A DNA stretch of 62,208 nt, taken from assembly GCA_004211435.1 (NCBI GenBank), contig SECS01000006.1, positions 1 to 62,208 of the forward strand, given 5' to 3'. Position numbers and translations under genes: made by a program. Below the pieces are notes generated by a model. It had not been told where the DNA came from, ran no database searches, and saw only the letters and a program-made list of their open reading frames with translations. This DNA is from Novosphingobium sp. (lineage in GTDB: Bacteria; Pseudomonadota; Alphaproteobacteria; Sphingomonadales; Sphingomonadaceae). Shown piece by piece: positions 41,181 to 50,111 of this stretch. Within the stretch, counting starts at the first letter, position 1; each line of letters opens with the position of its first letter.

Positions 41181-42995
41181 TCAGATCAAGTCGTAGTCCG
41201 CAGCAGCGCAAGGCAAGCGCAGGATCTGCTCGATCTCGTTGGCAGGGATTGCCGGCGCGACGAGGAAACCTTGGATACGATCGCAGCCAAGCTCCCGCAG
41301 CACCGCGGCCTGGTCGCGCGTCTCGACACCCTCGGCGGTGACCGTCTTGCCGAGTTGATGCGCGAGTTCGATCAGATTCTTGACGATCGCGCGATCGGCC
41401 TTGTCGGTATCGATGGCGCGGATAAAGCTCTTGTCGATCTTGATGATCTGCACGGGCATGTCCCGCAAGTGACGCAACGAAGCGAAGCCCGTGCCGAAAT
41501 CGTCGAAAGCGATGGCGATGCCGGCATGGTGCAGGCGCTCGATCTCAGTGCGCGCGCAATCGCCGCCGCGGCCGATCAGAACGTCCTCGTTGATCTCCAC
41601 ACGGATGTCGTCGACCCCGATGCGGCCACCGGCGACGGCGCCCAGGATCGTGTCGACATAACGGCCCGACCGGAAATCACCGAGCGTTGCGTTGATCGAG
41701 ATCGATCCGAAGCGCACGCCTGCCCGGTACCAGTCTTCGATCTGGCGGATCGCCAAATCGAGTACGTATCCGCCGACCTGGGTTGCCAGGTGCTCGTCGG
41801 ACAGCGCCTCGATGAATTGTGGCGGGCGGATCAGCCCCCGCTCGGGATGGTTCCAGCGCAACAGGGCTTCCATCGCCACGGGCGCACCCGGCTCGAGCGC
41901 AACGATCGGCTGGTAATGCACCACGAACTCGCCGACATGCAGGCCACGCTCGAACGAACTGCGCAGTTCGGCACGACGACGGACCTCTTCCTGCATCTCC
42001 TCGCCGAACAGCTCGGCGCGGGCGCGACCATTGGCCTTGGCCTCGTGCAGCGCGATGTCGGCGTTCTTGAGAAGCTCGCTGCGCCCGGCGGTCTCGACGG
42101 GCAGCATGGCCATGCCGAGGCTCGCCGACAGCTGCCGCTCGCTGCCGCAGACCGATACCGGTGCGGCAAAAACCTTGAAGATACCGGCGATGCGCTGGCG
42201 AACGGCATCCTCGGACGCGCAATCGCGCAGGATGATACCGAATTCGTCGCCGCCGAGCCGTGCGACTTCGTCGTTGCGACCCATCGCAGCGCGCAGGCGC
42301 AAAGCCAGTTCCTGCAACAGCGTATCGCCAGCGCCATGGCCAAGGCAGTCGTTGATCTCTTTGAAGTGATCGACGTCAAGAATGCCCACGGCGATGCGGC
42401 CCGGCGTGGCGCGCGTATCGGCGATGATGTCCTCGACGCTGCGCATGAAGGCATTGCGGTTGGGCAGTCCGGTGACCTGATCGACGTTCGCCAGGCGCCG
42501 CAGTCGCTCTTCGGCCTGGCGCCGTGCAGTCACGTCGAAGCGGATCGCGATGAAGCGCTCGATCTGGCCGTTGCGGCGGCGATGCGGAACGATCGTGGTG
42601 TCGACCCAGAACAGATCGCCGTTCTGGGCACGGTTGCATATCTCGCCACGCCACACGTGGCCCAGCATGATCTCGCGCTGCATGTGCCGGAAGAACGTCC
42701 AGTCATGCTCGTCGGAGCGCAGCATGCGATGGTTGGCGCCGACCAGTTCGCCACGCGCATAACCGGTGATCTCGCAAAACCGATCGTTGACCGACAGAAT
42801 CGTGCCGAGCGGATCGGTGATGTCGACGATCGCCGCCTCGTTCAGCGCCTCCTGATAGAACGCGGCGAGATCCGCTTCGATCGGCAGCGGCTGCTCCCCG
42901 GCAGACGGCGTCGTCGGCCAGATGGTGAGGTCAGATCCCTGGCGCTCGGGGACAAGACCCTGCGCCAGGAAATCTTCGCGAAAGTTGGGCTTCAT
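41181..42995 (-). CDS. PAS-GGDEF-EAL cyclic-di-GMP enzyme
   Basis: 604-residue cytoplasmic signalling protein. The PAS/PAC sensor lies at about 45-165 (AIVDITDPLGTILSVNDRFC, RRNGQIERFIAIRFDVTARR), followed by a GGDEF domain with intact RLGGDEFGIIL and an EAL domain (MEALLRWNHP). EAL catalytic residues appear intact: the Asn in SINATLGDF, Glu in RVEINEDV, DDFGTGFASL, KIDKSF and TAEGVETRDQ. Both diguanylate cyclase and phosphodiesterase activity are therefore possible. There are no membrane helices. It lies 15 bases beyond a PilZ gene on the same strand, a plausible c-di-GMP effector pair. Confidence 0.94.
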   Translation of the reverse strand: MKPNFREDFLAQGLVPERQGSDLTIWPTTPSAGEQPLPIEADLAAFYQEALNEAAIVDITDPLGTILSVNDRFCEITGYARGELVGANHRMLRSDEHDWTFFRHMQREIMLGHVWRGEICNRAQNGDLFWVDTTIVPHRRRNGQIERFIAIRFDVTARRQAEERLRRLANVDQVTGLPNRNAFMRSVEDIIADTRATPGRIAVGILDVDHFKEINDCLGHGAGDTLLQELALRLRAAMGRNDEVARLGGDEFGIILRDCASEDAVRQRIAGIFKVFAAPVSVCGSERQLSASLGMAMLPVETAGRSELLKNADIALHEAKANGRARAELFGEEMQEEVRRRAELRSSFERGLHVGEFVVHYQPIVALEPGAPVAMEALLRWNHPERGLIRPPQFIEALSDEHLATQVGGYVLDLAIRQIEDWYRAGVRFGSISINATLGDFRSGRYVDTILGAVAGGRIGVDDIRVEINEDVLIGRGGDCARTEIERLHHAGIAIAFDDFGTGFASLRHLRDMPVQIIKIDKSFIRAIDTDKADRAIVKNLIELAHQLGKTVTAEGVETRDQAAVLRELGCDRIQGFLVAPAIPANEIEQILRLPCAAADYDLI

Positions 42996-43010
42996 CGCGA
43001 AACTCGTCGA

Positions 43011-43652
43011 CTAGATCGAGCGCATGGCCGGAGCCGGCACGCTTTGCGGGAGGGCCGCGGGGACGCGTTGCTCGCCGAACTGATGAAGCCACTGCTGGAA
43101 ATGGCGTAGCGGCAGCGGATGCTCGAAGCGGATGCCGATGTTGTTGCCGCGGCGCCAGCGCAGTTCGCCGCCCAGCATGCCGAGCCCTTCGACCCGCAGC
43201 GCCGCATGCGCATTGCGCGGCAGCAGCAGCGCCCTTTCGGTGACGATCTGCGCACCGGAGAGCGAAATGTTCTGCGTGATCGCCGGCCAGTGACGCCCCT
43301 CGTACTGCAGCGTCGCTTCGACCGCTCGGTCGAACCGCGGCGGGCGGATGCGATCGATCACGTCGCCGGGGCTGCTGGTGCGCAGCGCCTCGGCTATGTC
43401 GATCGCCGAGGAGAGCTGGATGCCGGTCATCCCGTTCTTGGACCACCGCACACGGCCCTGCATCGGCTTGCCCGACTGGATCTCGATGACCACGGGCTCG
43501 TCGATGGCGAGCGTCAGCCGCGTCTCGACCATGAGGCCTTCGGCGGAGATGTTGCGGATCAGGCCAAGGTCATCGGCACAGGCCGCGCCGACCCGCGCCG
43601 CCTTGAATACGGTCATGACGCGCTGGCCGCTGCGGTTGTCGGGTCTGTTCAC
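43011..43652 (-). CDS. Tandem PilZ-domain protein (c-di-GMP effector)
   Basis: 213-residue protein with two PilZ-like units. The first has RSGQRV and, later, RNISAEGLMVET (the NxSxxG-type signature); the second begins near PPRFDRAVEATLQYEG and has TQNISLSGAQIVTE. PilZ domains bind c-di-GMP. The first R-x-x-x-R box (RSGQRV) is compact and the second (RFDRAVE) is partial, so which unit binds is uncertain. It is directly upstream of, and probably co-transcribed with, the PAS-GGDEF-EAL gene, and lies beside a chemotaxis locus, which suggests motility or adhesion control (inference). Confidence 0.85.
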   Translation of the reverse strand: MNRPDNRSGQRVMTVFKAARVGAACADDLGLIRNISAEGLMVETRLTLAIDEPVVIEIQSGKPMQGRVRWSKNGMTGIQLSSAIDIAEALRTSSPGDVIDRIRPPRFDRAVEATLQYEGRHWPAITQNISLSGAQIVTERALLLPRNAHAALRVEGLGMLGGELRWRRGNNIGIRFEHPLPLRHFQQWLHQFGEQRVPAALPQSVPAPAMRSI

Positions 43653-43972
43653 GCGGTCACCGTTCTGCTGGACGAGGCGTGCGAATGGACCGGGTTCGCA
43701 GCGAACCCATAATATCCGTTCGATTGTCGCGAATTCGAATCAGTCATCCGCACGACCCCCATTTGGTTTCATGCCAGAAATGACACGAGGCACTTTATCC
43801 CCGATAAATTCGGACCGCGTGCATTTGCGATATAGTCGTTAGGAAAAACGAGATATTTCTTTACACTTTGAAGTCGTCTCGCAGAGATCGAACACACGAC
43901 GAATAGCGGCGCGAATAATCGCACCGCTATTGCGTTTACTTCGAAGCCCAGCCGGACGAACCGGCCGAGCGA
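43653..43972. other. 320-base gene-free region between cheB paralogue and PilZ gene
   Basis: Locally AT-rich. It should hold the minus-strand promoter for the PilZ and GGDEF-EAL genes, but no clear -35/-10 pair was identified. A hairpin AATAGCGG (43902-43909) / CCGCTATT (43924-43931) stands just past the cheB paralogue and may be its terminator, though no T-run follows. No open frame with protein character was seen. Confidence 0.6.
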
Positions 43973-45004
43973 TCAGGCCTTGTTGCAGCAGGCCAGGGTT
44001 GCCGCGGCGAGCGCGTCGATCGGCACTTCGCGTTCGGCCGCACCGGCCGCGATCGCGGCATTCGGCGATTCCGCAACGACTGCGCTCTGCGGCGACTGGA
44101 CGAAAGCGTTGCCACCGGCGTCGCGCAGCAGCTTGAGGCCCTTGGCGCCATCGGTGCCCATGCCCGAAAGCACGGCGCCGACCGCGGGAACCGCGGCACG
44201 TGCGATCGTGCCGAACAGCAGGTTGGCCGAAGGACGGACGCCCTCGATCGGATCACGCGCGAGCAGGCGCAGCTTGGGCGGCGAGCCGGGCTCGAGCACG
44301 ACGTGGTTGTTCGGGTCGGCGGCGATGTGGACCACGCCTTCCTCGAGCGGAGCGCCATCGACCAGCGCCCGGACCGAGCACTTGAGGTCCTTGTTCAGGC
44401 GATTGATGAAGGTCTCGGCCAGTTCGGGCTGGGTCTGCAGCACGACGACGGTGGCCGGGCAGTTGCCCGGATAGCCGGCGAGCAGATCGGTCAGCGCCTC
44501 GACACCGCCCATCGACGCGCTGAACGCGACGATGCGGCCATTCCAGTCGAACTTCTCGACGACCGGGCCGGTAACCTTGGGCTTCTTGTCCTTGACGTTG
44601 CTGTTGGCCGCGGCGAGCACGATCTTGCCAAGCTTGCCGACCTGCTTGTTGAACTGCTCGGGCGTCGCCTTCAGCGGCTTGGGGAAACACTCGACCGCGC
44701 CCAGCTCGTAAGCCTTGAGCGAGATTTCGGTACCCGCCTGGGTCAGCGAGGAGAGCATCACCACCGGCAGCGGATTGGTGGACATGATCTCTTCGAGGAA
44801 TTCGATACCGCTCATGCCCGGCATTTCCACGTCGAGCGTGATCACGTTGGGACGGAGCGACGCGATCTTGTCGCGGGCGTCATTGGCGTCGACCGCGGTT
44901 CCCACGACCTGGACGTTCTTGGCCTGGTCGAGCACGTCGGAAAACAGCGCGCGCATGGCCGCTGAATCATCGACCACCAGGACGCGTGCGTCGTTCATAG
45001 ACAT
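43973..45004 (-). CDS. CheB-like response regulator/methylesterase lacking the catalytic His
   Basis: 343-residue two-domain protein. The receiver domain has VVDDSAAMR, phosphoacceptor D58 (ITLDVEMPG) and Lys in FPKPLK. The CheB domain keeps the Ser (FSASMGGVEAL, S164) and the Asp (SGMGTDGAKG, D285) of the catalytic triad. At the His position, however, it reads VVVLQTQPEL (T191), where the second CheB of this window has VIVQHVNPRF (H191). The esterase is therefore probably inactive or altered, and the protein may work as a phosphorylated adaptor or sink. It is alone on the minus strand, divergent from the chemoreceptor gene. GGAGG lies upstream, about 12 bases from ATG 45004; ATG 44998 is in frame. 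Confidence 0.9.
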   Translation of the reverse strand: MSMNDARVLVVDDSAAMRALFSDVLDQAKNVQVVGTAVDANDARDKIASLRPNVITLDVEMPGMSGIEFLEEIMSTNPLPVVMLSSLTQAGTEISLKAYELGAVECFPKPLKATPEQFNKQVGKLGKIVLAAANSNVKDKKPKVTGPVVEKFDWNGRIVAFSASMGGVEALTDLLAGYPGNCPATVVVLQTQPELAETFINRLNKDLKCSVRALVDGAPLEEGVVHIAADPNNHVVLEPGSPPKLRLLARDPIEGVRPSANLLFGTIARAAVPAVGAVLSGMGTDGAKGLKLLRDAGGNAFVQSPQSAVVAESPNAAIAAGAAEREVPIDALAAATLACCNKA

Positions 45005-45220
45005 AGGACCGTGTTTACCTCCGCTGATTGCCCGGACTTACCAGGCTCATGCGGCTCATAGATGGGTAAGTTATAGTAAACGGCTGATATAAAATAGTAG
45101 AAATACCAGGGTGCCGCTAAGCCCCGAATTCACCCGGAGATGGTTAATCCAGCCTCGCCACGATTGCCCGCCCGATGCGGGAAATGGCCACGCGACATAT
45201 CCGCGACTGCTGGAGGCGAG

Positions 45221-46630
45221 ATGCTTAACTGGTTCGAGAAAGACTCGCCCATCCGGGCCAAGTTCAAGGCCCTTCTGGGCGTTCAGACGGCGCTGGCGGG
45301 CGTCGGTGTCGCCACCACGGTTCTCGCCGGCGGAAGCCCGGCCCTGATCGGCGCCGCCGGTGCCGCGCTCGTGGGCACCGCGATCACGCTGATGGTCGCC
45401 TCGTCGCGCATCTGCACGCCCTACGTCAACACGGTCCTGCGCATGGAAGCGCTCGCCGCGGGCGATACCAGCAGCCCGATCCGCTACACAGACCACAAGG
45501 ACTGCGTCGGCCGGATGACCAAGGCCATGGCGACCTTCCGCGACAATGCCCTGACGCTCCAGAACGGTAACAAGGCCGAAGACAGCCGCATGACCGACGG
45601 CCTCAGCGGTGGCCTCAAGAAGCTTTCGCAGAACCAGCTCGACTTCCAGCTCACCGAACCCTTCCCCAGCGCCTACGAAGAGCTGCGCAAGGACTTCAAC
45701 GCAGCGGTCGCCTCGCTCGCGGGAACCATGCAGTCGGTCCGCGCCTCGGCGTCGAGCGTCCACAATGGTGCCACCGAGATCCGTTCGGCCTCCGACGACC
45801 TCGCCAACCGCAATGAGCGCCAGGCGGCGAACCTCGAGGAAGCGGCCTCGGCGATGAATCAGGTCACCGACAACATCAAGCTGACCGCCGAGCGCGCCAC
45901 CGTCGTGCAGCGCACGATCTCGGCCACGCACCAGGAAGCGACCGAGGGCGGCAAGGTCGTCGCGCGCGCCACCACGGCGATGGGCGCGATCGAGAAGTCC
46001 GCGCAGGAAATCGGCCAGATCATCAGCGTGATCGATTCGATCGCCTTCCAGACCAACCTCCTCGCCCTCAACGCAGGTGTCGAAGCGGCGCGTGCCGGCG
46101 ATGCCGGCAAGGGATTCGCGGTCGTTGCCAACGAAGTCCGCCTGCTCGCGCAGCGCTCGGCGGACGCGGCCAAGGACATCAAGACCCTGATCACCGCCTC
46201 GACCCGCCAGGTCGAAGACGGCGTGACGCTCGTCGCCGAAACCGGCGCCCTGCTCGAAAAGATCCTCGGGGGCGTCGGCGACATCACCGGCCTGATGACC
46301 GAGATCGCCGACAACGCCAATGCGCAGTCGCTCAATCTCCAGCAGATCAACACGACGGTCAGCGAAATGGATCGCATGACCCAGCAGAACGCGGCGATGG
46401 TCGAGGAATCGACCGCCGCCTCGCGCAGCCTGGCCGACGAGGCCAACGAGCTGACCGCCTTGGTCGCGCGCTTCTCGACCGGCGAAGGCGGTTACGGCGC
46501 TTCGCGCGTCGCCGCCCTGCCCGTCAAGCCGGCGCCGCGCCCCGCCGCTTCGCCAATGCCGGCCGTTCACGGCAATCTCGCGATCAAGTCGTCCCCCGTC
46601 GAGGACTTCGACGACTGGGCCGAATTCTAA
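45221..46630 (+). CDS. Methyl-accepting chemotaxis protein without periplasmic sensor domain
   Basis: 469-residue chemoreceptor. Two hydrophobic segments (about 20-60: [20 protein letters not shown], then [20 protein letters not shown]) are joined by only a few residues, so there is no periplasmic ligand domain. HAMP-type sequence and a long coiled coil follow. The signalling tip [34 protein letters not shown] is canonical. The C-terminus ends DDWAEF, fitting the xWxxF tether used to recruit CheR/CheB. ATG 45221 follows GGAGGCGAG; a longer frame upstream is not protein-like. First gene of the che operon. It may sense membrane or energy state (inference). Confidence 0.93.
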   Translation: MLNWFEKDSPIRAKFKALLGVQTALAGVGVATTVLAGGSPALIGAAGAALVGTAITLMVASSRICTPYVNTVLRMEALAAGDTSSPIRYTDHKDCVGRMTKAMATFRDNALTLQNGNKAEDSRMTDGLSGGLKKLSQNQLDFQLTEPFPSAYEELRKDFNAAVASLAGTMQSVRASASSVHNGATEIRSASDDLANRNERQAANLEEAASAMNQVTDNIKLTAERATVVQRTISATHQEATEGGKVVARATTAMGAIEKSAQEIGQIISVIDSIAFQTNLLALNAGVEAARAGDAGKGFAVVANEVRLLAQRSADAAKDIKTLITASTRQVEDGVTLVAETGALLEKILGGVGDITGLMTEIADNANAQSLNLQQINTTVSEMDRMTQQNAAMVEESTAASRSLADEANELTALVARFSTGEGGYGASRVAALPVKPAPRPAASPMPAVHGNLAIKSSPVEDFDDWAEF

Positions 46631-46657
46631 GATCGATCGGCGAAAGGGTTTTCCCGA

Positions 46658-46915
46658 ATGTCTGCAATTTCCCTTCCCGCGCGGTGCGACCGCGCCACGG
46701 TCGAAACGCTGTTGCCCGAATTCGTGGCGGCCATGGGCGCCCCGCTCAGCGTTGACGGCAGCCAGGTGACGCATGTCAGCCAGGCGTTGCTGCAACTGCT
46801 GGTCAGTGCCCGCCGCAGCACCGAAGGCGTTGCGATCGATCCGTCGCCGGCGCTCCGCGATGCCGCCAGCCTGACCGGGCTGACCCATGAGCTCTTCGAG
46901 GAGGCACGCGCGTGA
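46658..46915 (+). CDS. STAS-domain protein of the che operon
   Basis: 85-residue small STAS (SpoIIAA-like) domain. It begins with a short strand and helix (LPARCDRATVETLLPEFVAA), then the VDGSQVTHVSQALLQLLVSARR segment that usually carries the phosphorylatable Ser (here S or T within VTHVS). Its stop overlaps the cheA GTG start by four bases (GTGA). Stand-alone STAS proteins precede cheA in some chemotaxis and biofilm operons; the role here is unknown. The short length excludes a complete kinase or transporter partner domain. Confidence 0.75.
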   Translation: MSAISLPARCDRATVETLLPEFVAAMGAPLSVDGSQVTHVSQALLQLLVSARRSTEGVAIDPSPALRDAASLTGLTHELFEEARA

Positions 46916-49245
46916 CCGCCGAGGAAATTCAACAGATCTTCTTCGTCGAGTGCGAAGAATCGCTCGCTGCCGCCGAAGCCGGCCTCGACGCCTGCAAGTC
47001 GGGCACGCAGGACGACGACACGATCAACGCGATCTTCCGCGCGGTCCACTCGATCAAGGGTGGCGCGGGCGCGTTCGGCTTCACCGCGCTGGCCGCCTAT
47101 ACGCATACCTTCGAGACGCTGCTCTCGGACGTTCGCGACGGCCTGGTCGACATCACCCCGCTGACCGGCCTGTTGCTGCGCGCGCTCGACACGCTGAGCG
47201 ATCACGTCAATTCCGCCCGCGATGGCGGTGCGGCACCTGACGACGTGCAGCTCATCCAGGAACTGACGGCGGCCCAGCATGCCAATGCCGGTGCCGCGCC
47301 GGCTGCAGCGCCCGAGCCTGTACCGGCTCCGGTCGCCGAAACGGCCCCCGCGTCCGCCGCCGAGCCCGAAACCGCGTCGTCCGATGAGGAAGACGAGGAT
47401 TTCGGCGACGCCTTCGACGAGCTCGATCTCGACGCGATGTTCGGCGACATGCCGAGCATGGACGGCGACGCGCCGGCCGAAGCTGCAGTCGTGGCCCAGC
47501 CTGAACCCGCAGAAGCCCCGGGCCTGCACGTTCACCTGCGTCCGCACCACGGCTCGATGCTCAATGGCGGCGAACCCCTGCTGCTGCTGCGCGAACTGGC
47601 CAGCCTCGGCGCGACCTGCATCGCCTGCGACGTCGAAAAGCTGCCGCCGCTCGACCGGCTCGATCCCGCGCAGGGCTATCTCGGCTGGAGCTTCCAGTGC
47701 TCCAGCGATGTCAGCGAAATCGCAGTCCGCGACATCTTCGATTTCGTCGGTGACGACGTCGGCATCGCTTTCGGTGAAACCGCAGCGATCCCGCCCACGA
47801 TGATCGCCGCTCCGATCTCCGCACCGGCCCCCGTGGCCGCTCCGGCTCCCGCACCGGCTCCCGCACCGGCCCCCGCACCCGCTCCTGTTGCCGCTGCTCC
47901 CGCACCGGCCCCGGTCGTCGCGGCGCCCGCGCCCACTCCGGTCGCGGCGGCTCCGGCCCCCGTGGCCGCGCCGGCCGCAGCCGCTCCGGCTCCGACTCCT
48001 GCGCCAGCTCCGACCCCGGCTCCTGCAGCCGCGGCGGCGCCTGCCAATGCCGCGGCTGCCGCCGCAGCCGCCGGCGCCTCGATCCGCATCGATCTCGCCA
48101 AGCTCGACAAGCTTATCGATTCGGTCGGTGAACTCGTCATTGCCCAGGCGATGATGGCGCAGCGCATCTCGAACGAGGGCATCCAGGCCAACGAAGAGAT
48201 CACGCTGCTCGAATCGCTGACGCGCGACATTCAGGAAAGCGCGATGTCGATCCGCGCGCAGCCGATCGGCACCGTGTTCAGCCGCGTGCCGCGTATCCTG
48301 CGCGAACTCGCCTCGTCGACCGGCAAGCACGTCCGCCTCGACCTGATCGGTGAGAGCACCGAACTCGACAAGACCGTCATCGAACGTCTCGGCGAGCCGC
48401 TGACCCACCTCATCCGCAACGCGGTCGACCACGGCATCGAGCCTTCCGAGGCGCGCCTCGCCGCGGGCAAGCCCGCCGACGGCACGCTGACTCTCTCGGC
48501 CGAGCACCGCTCGGGCCGCATCCTCATCAAGATCGCCGACGACGGCGCCGGCATCAACCGTGCCCGCGTCTTCGCCAAGGCGGTCGAAAAGGGCCTGCTC
48601 GCCCCCGAAGCGCAGCTCAGCCCCGAGGAAATCGACAACCTGATCTTTGCACCGGGCTTCTCCACGGCAGCGAGCATCACCAGCGTTTCGGGCCGCGGCG
48701 TCGGCATGGACGTGGTGCGCCAGAACGTGAAGGATCTCGGCGGTCGCATCACCATCGAGTCCGAAGAGGGCAAGGGCACGACCTTCACCCTCACCCTGCC
48801 GCTGACGCTCGCCATCTCGGACGGCATGATCGTCGCGGTCGGCCAGGAATCGATGGTCGTTCCGCTCGCGCACGTCGTCGAGTGCCTCCGTCCCAAGGAC
48901 GGCGAAGTCCAGGGTCTGGGCCAGCGCGCCATGTTCAACATGCGCGGCAAGTTCATCCCGGTGATCTCGGTCCGCGACACGATCGGCGGCAGCGGCGCCT
49001 CGCGCGGCCCCGATGGCGGCGTGCTGATCGTCGTCGACACCGAAGCTGCCGGCCAGGCCGCGCTGCTGGTGGACGACATCTGCGATCAGCGCCAGTTCGT
49101 CATCAAGAGCCTCGACACCAACTTCCGTGCGGTCGACGGCGTCGCCGGCGCGACCATCCTCGGTGACGGCCAGGTGGCCCTGATCCTCGACGTCGACGGC
49201 CTCGTCGGCGGCGCGATGATCGAACCCGAAAGGCAGGCCGCATGA
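46912..49245 (+). CDS. cheA: Chemotaxis histidine kinase CheA
   Basis: 777-residue kinase. The Hpt domain has phospho-acceptor H46 in AVHSIKGGAGAFGF. A region at about 200-290 (GLHVHLRPHHGSM to FDFVGDDVGIAF) probably acts as the P2 regulator-binding domain. A long Ala-Pro linker, about 80 residues (roughly bases 47815-48070), is followed by dimerisation, ATPase (NAVDHGIEPSEARLAAGKP, then DDGAGINRARV and GRGVGMDVVRQN) and CheW-like domains. It starts at GTG 46912, overlapping the STAS gene, and overlaps cheR by four bases. It phosphorylates CheY and CheB in response to receptor state. Confidence 0.96.
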   Translation: MTAEEIQQIFFVECEESLAAAEAGLDACKSGTQDDDTINAIFRAVHSIKGGAGAFGFTALAAYTHTFETLLSDVRDGLVDITPLTGLLLRALDTLSDHVNSARDGGAAPDDVQLIQELTAAQHANAGAAPAAAPEPVPAPVAETAPASAAEPETASSDEEDEDFGDAFDELDLDAMFGDMPSMDGDAPAEAAVVAQPEPAEAPGLHVHLRPHHGSMLNGGEPLLLLRELASLGATCIACDVEKLPPLDRLDPAQGYLGWSFQCSSDVSEIAVRDIFDFVGDDVGIAFGETAAIPPTMIAAPISAPAPVAAPAPAPAPAPAPAPAPVAAAPAPAPVVAAPAPTPVAAAPAPVAAPAAAAPAPTPAPAPTPAPAAAAAPANAAAAAAAAGASIRIDLAKLDKLIDSVGELVIAQAMMAQRISNEGIQANEEITLLESLTRDIQESAMSIRAQPIGTVFSRVPRILRELASSTGKHVRLDLIGESTELDKTVIERLGEPLTHLIRNAVDHGIEPSEARLAAGKPADGTLTLSAEHRSGRILIKIADDGAGINRARVFAKAVEKGLLAPEAQLSPEEIDNLIFAPGFSTAASITSVSGRGVGMDVVRQNVKDLGGRITIESEEGKGTTFTLTLPLTLAISDGMIVAVGQESMVVPLAHVVECLRPKDGEVQGLGQRAMFNMRGKFIPVISVRDTIGGSGASRGPDGGVLIVVDTEAAGQAALLVDDICDQRQFVIKSLDTNFRAVDGVAGATILGDGQVALILDVDGLVGGAMIEPERQAA

Positions 49246-50111
49246 GCCTCGCCGCCGCCACTGCGGAACCGATGCCCGGGATCAGCCCCGACATCTACAG
49301 CGCCGCCGACTTCAAGACGGTCTCGGAACTGGCCTATTCGAGCGCGGGCATCGTGCTGGAATCGGGCAAGGCCATGCTGGTCTACTCGCGCTGGGCGCCG
49401 CTGGTCCGGGAATCGGGTTGCGGCACATTCGCGGCCTATATCGACCACATCCGCAACAACCCGGCCGAGCAGACTCGGGCGATCGGCGCGCTGACGACGA
49501 ACCACACGTTCTTCTATCGCGAGCCGCACCATTTCGAGCATTTCGCGCAGACCACGCGGCCCAAGCTGCTCAAGCAGGTACAGGGCGGCCAGCCCGCGCG
49601 CCTGTGGTCAGCCGGCTGCTCGAGCGGCGAAGAAACCTGGTCGATCGTGATGACCCTGCTTGGCGAGGAGAAGGCCACCGGCCGTCGCATCGCCGGTTCG
49701 GACATCCGCTTCCTCGCCAGCGACATCGCCCAGCACGCGCTCAAGAAGGCCTCGGCCGCGACCTATCCGGTCGAGGATATCGAAGCGGTGCCGGCACAGC
49801 TGCGTCAGCCCTGGACCAAGGTGTCCAGCGGTATGGCGACGCTCGACGAGACCGCACGCGGGCTCGTTCGCTTCCGCACGCTCAACCTTCACGGCCAGTG
49901 GCCGATGAAGGGGCAGTTCGATGTGATCTTCTGCCGGAACGTGATGATCTATTTCGATACCCCGACCAAGGAACGGCTGATCTCCCGCTTCGCGGAAGCG
50001 CTCGTTCCTGGCGGTTTTCTTTACATCGGCCATAGCGAACGCGTCACGGGTCCCGCCGCCGCGCAGCTCCAGCCTGTCGGTCCAACCATCTATCAGAGAA
50101 GCGCGGCATGA
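49242..50111 (+). CDS. cheR: Chemoreceptor methyltransferase CheR
   Basis: 289-residue SAM-dependent methyltransferase that methylates receptor glutamates. N-terminal helices are followed by LTTNHTFFYREPHHFEHF, the SAM motif RLWSAGCSSGEETWSIVM and the QFDVIFCRNVMIYFD strand, all standard CheR features. It overlaps cheA and cheB by four bases each. No C-terminal TPR extension is present. The xWxxF tail of the receptor upstream would suit its beta-subdomain. Confidence 0.95.
   Translation: MSLAAATAEPMPGISPDIYSAADFKTVSELAYSSAGIVLESGKAMLVYSRWAPLVRESGCGTFAAYIDHIRNNPAEQTRAIGALTTNHTFFYREPHHFEHFAQTTRPKLLKQVQGGQPARLWSAGCSSGEETWSIVMTLLGEEKATGRRIAGSDIRFLASDIAQHALKKASAATYPVEDIEAVPAQLRQPWTKVSSGMATLDETARGLVRFRTLNLHGQWPMKGQFDVIFCRNVMIYFDTPTKERLISRFAEALVPGGFLYIGHSERVTGPAAAQLQPVGPTIYQRSAA

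Noticed and set aside
45060..45120. Possible sigma-28 flagellar promoter before the receptor gene
   Set aside because: TAAGTTAT and GGCTGATA are present but only about seven bases apart, not the eleven expected.
46627..48873. 748-residue minus-strand open frame opposite cheA
   Set aside because: Composed of Gly-Arg-Ser repeats that are the complement of the Ala-Pro linker; cheA is the real gene.
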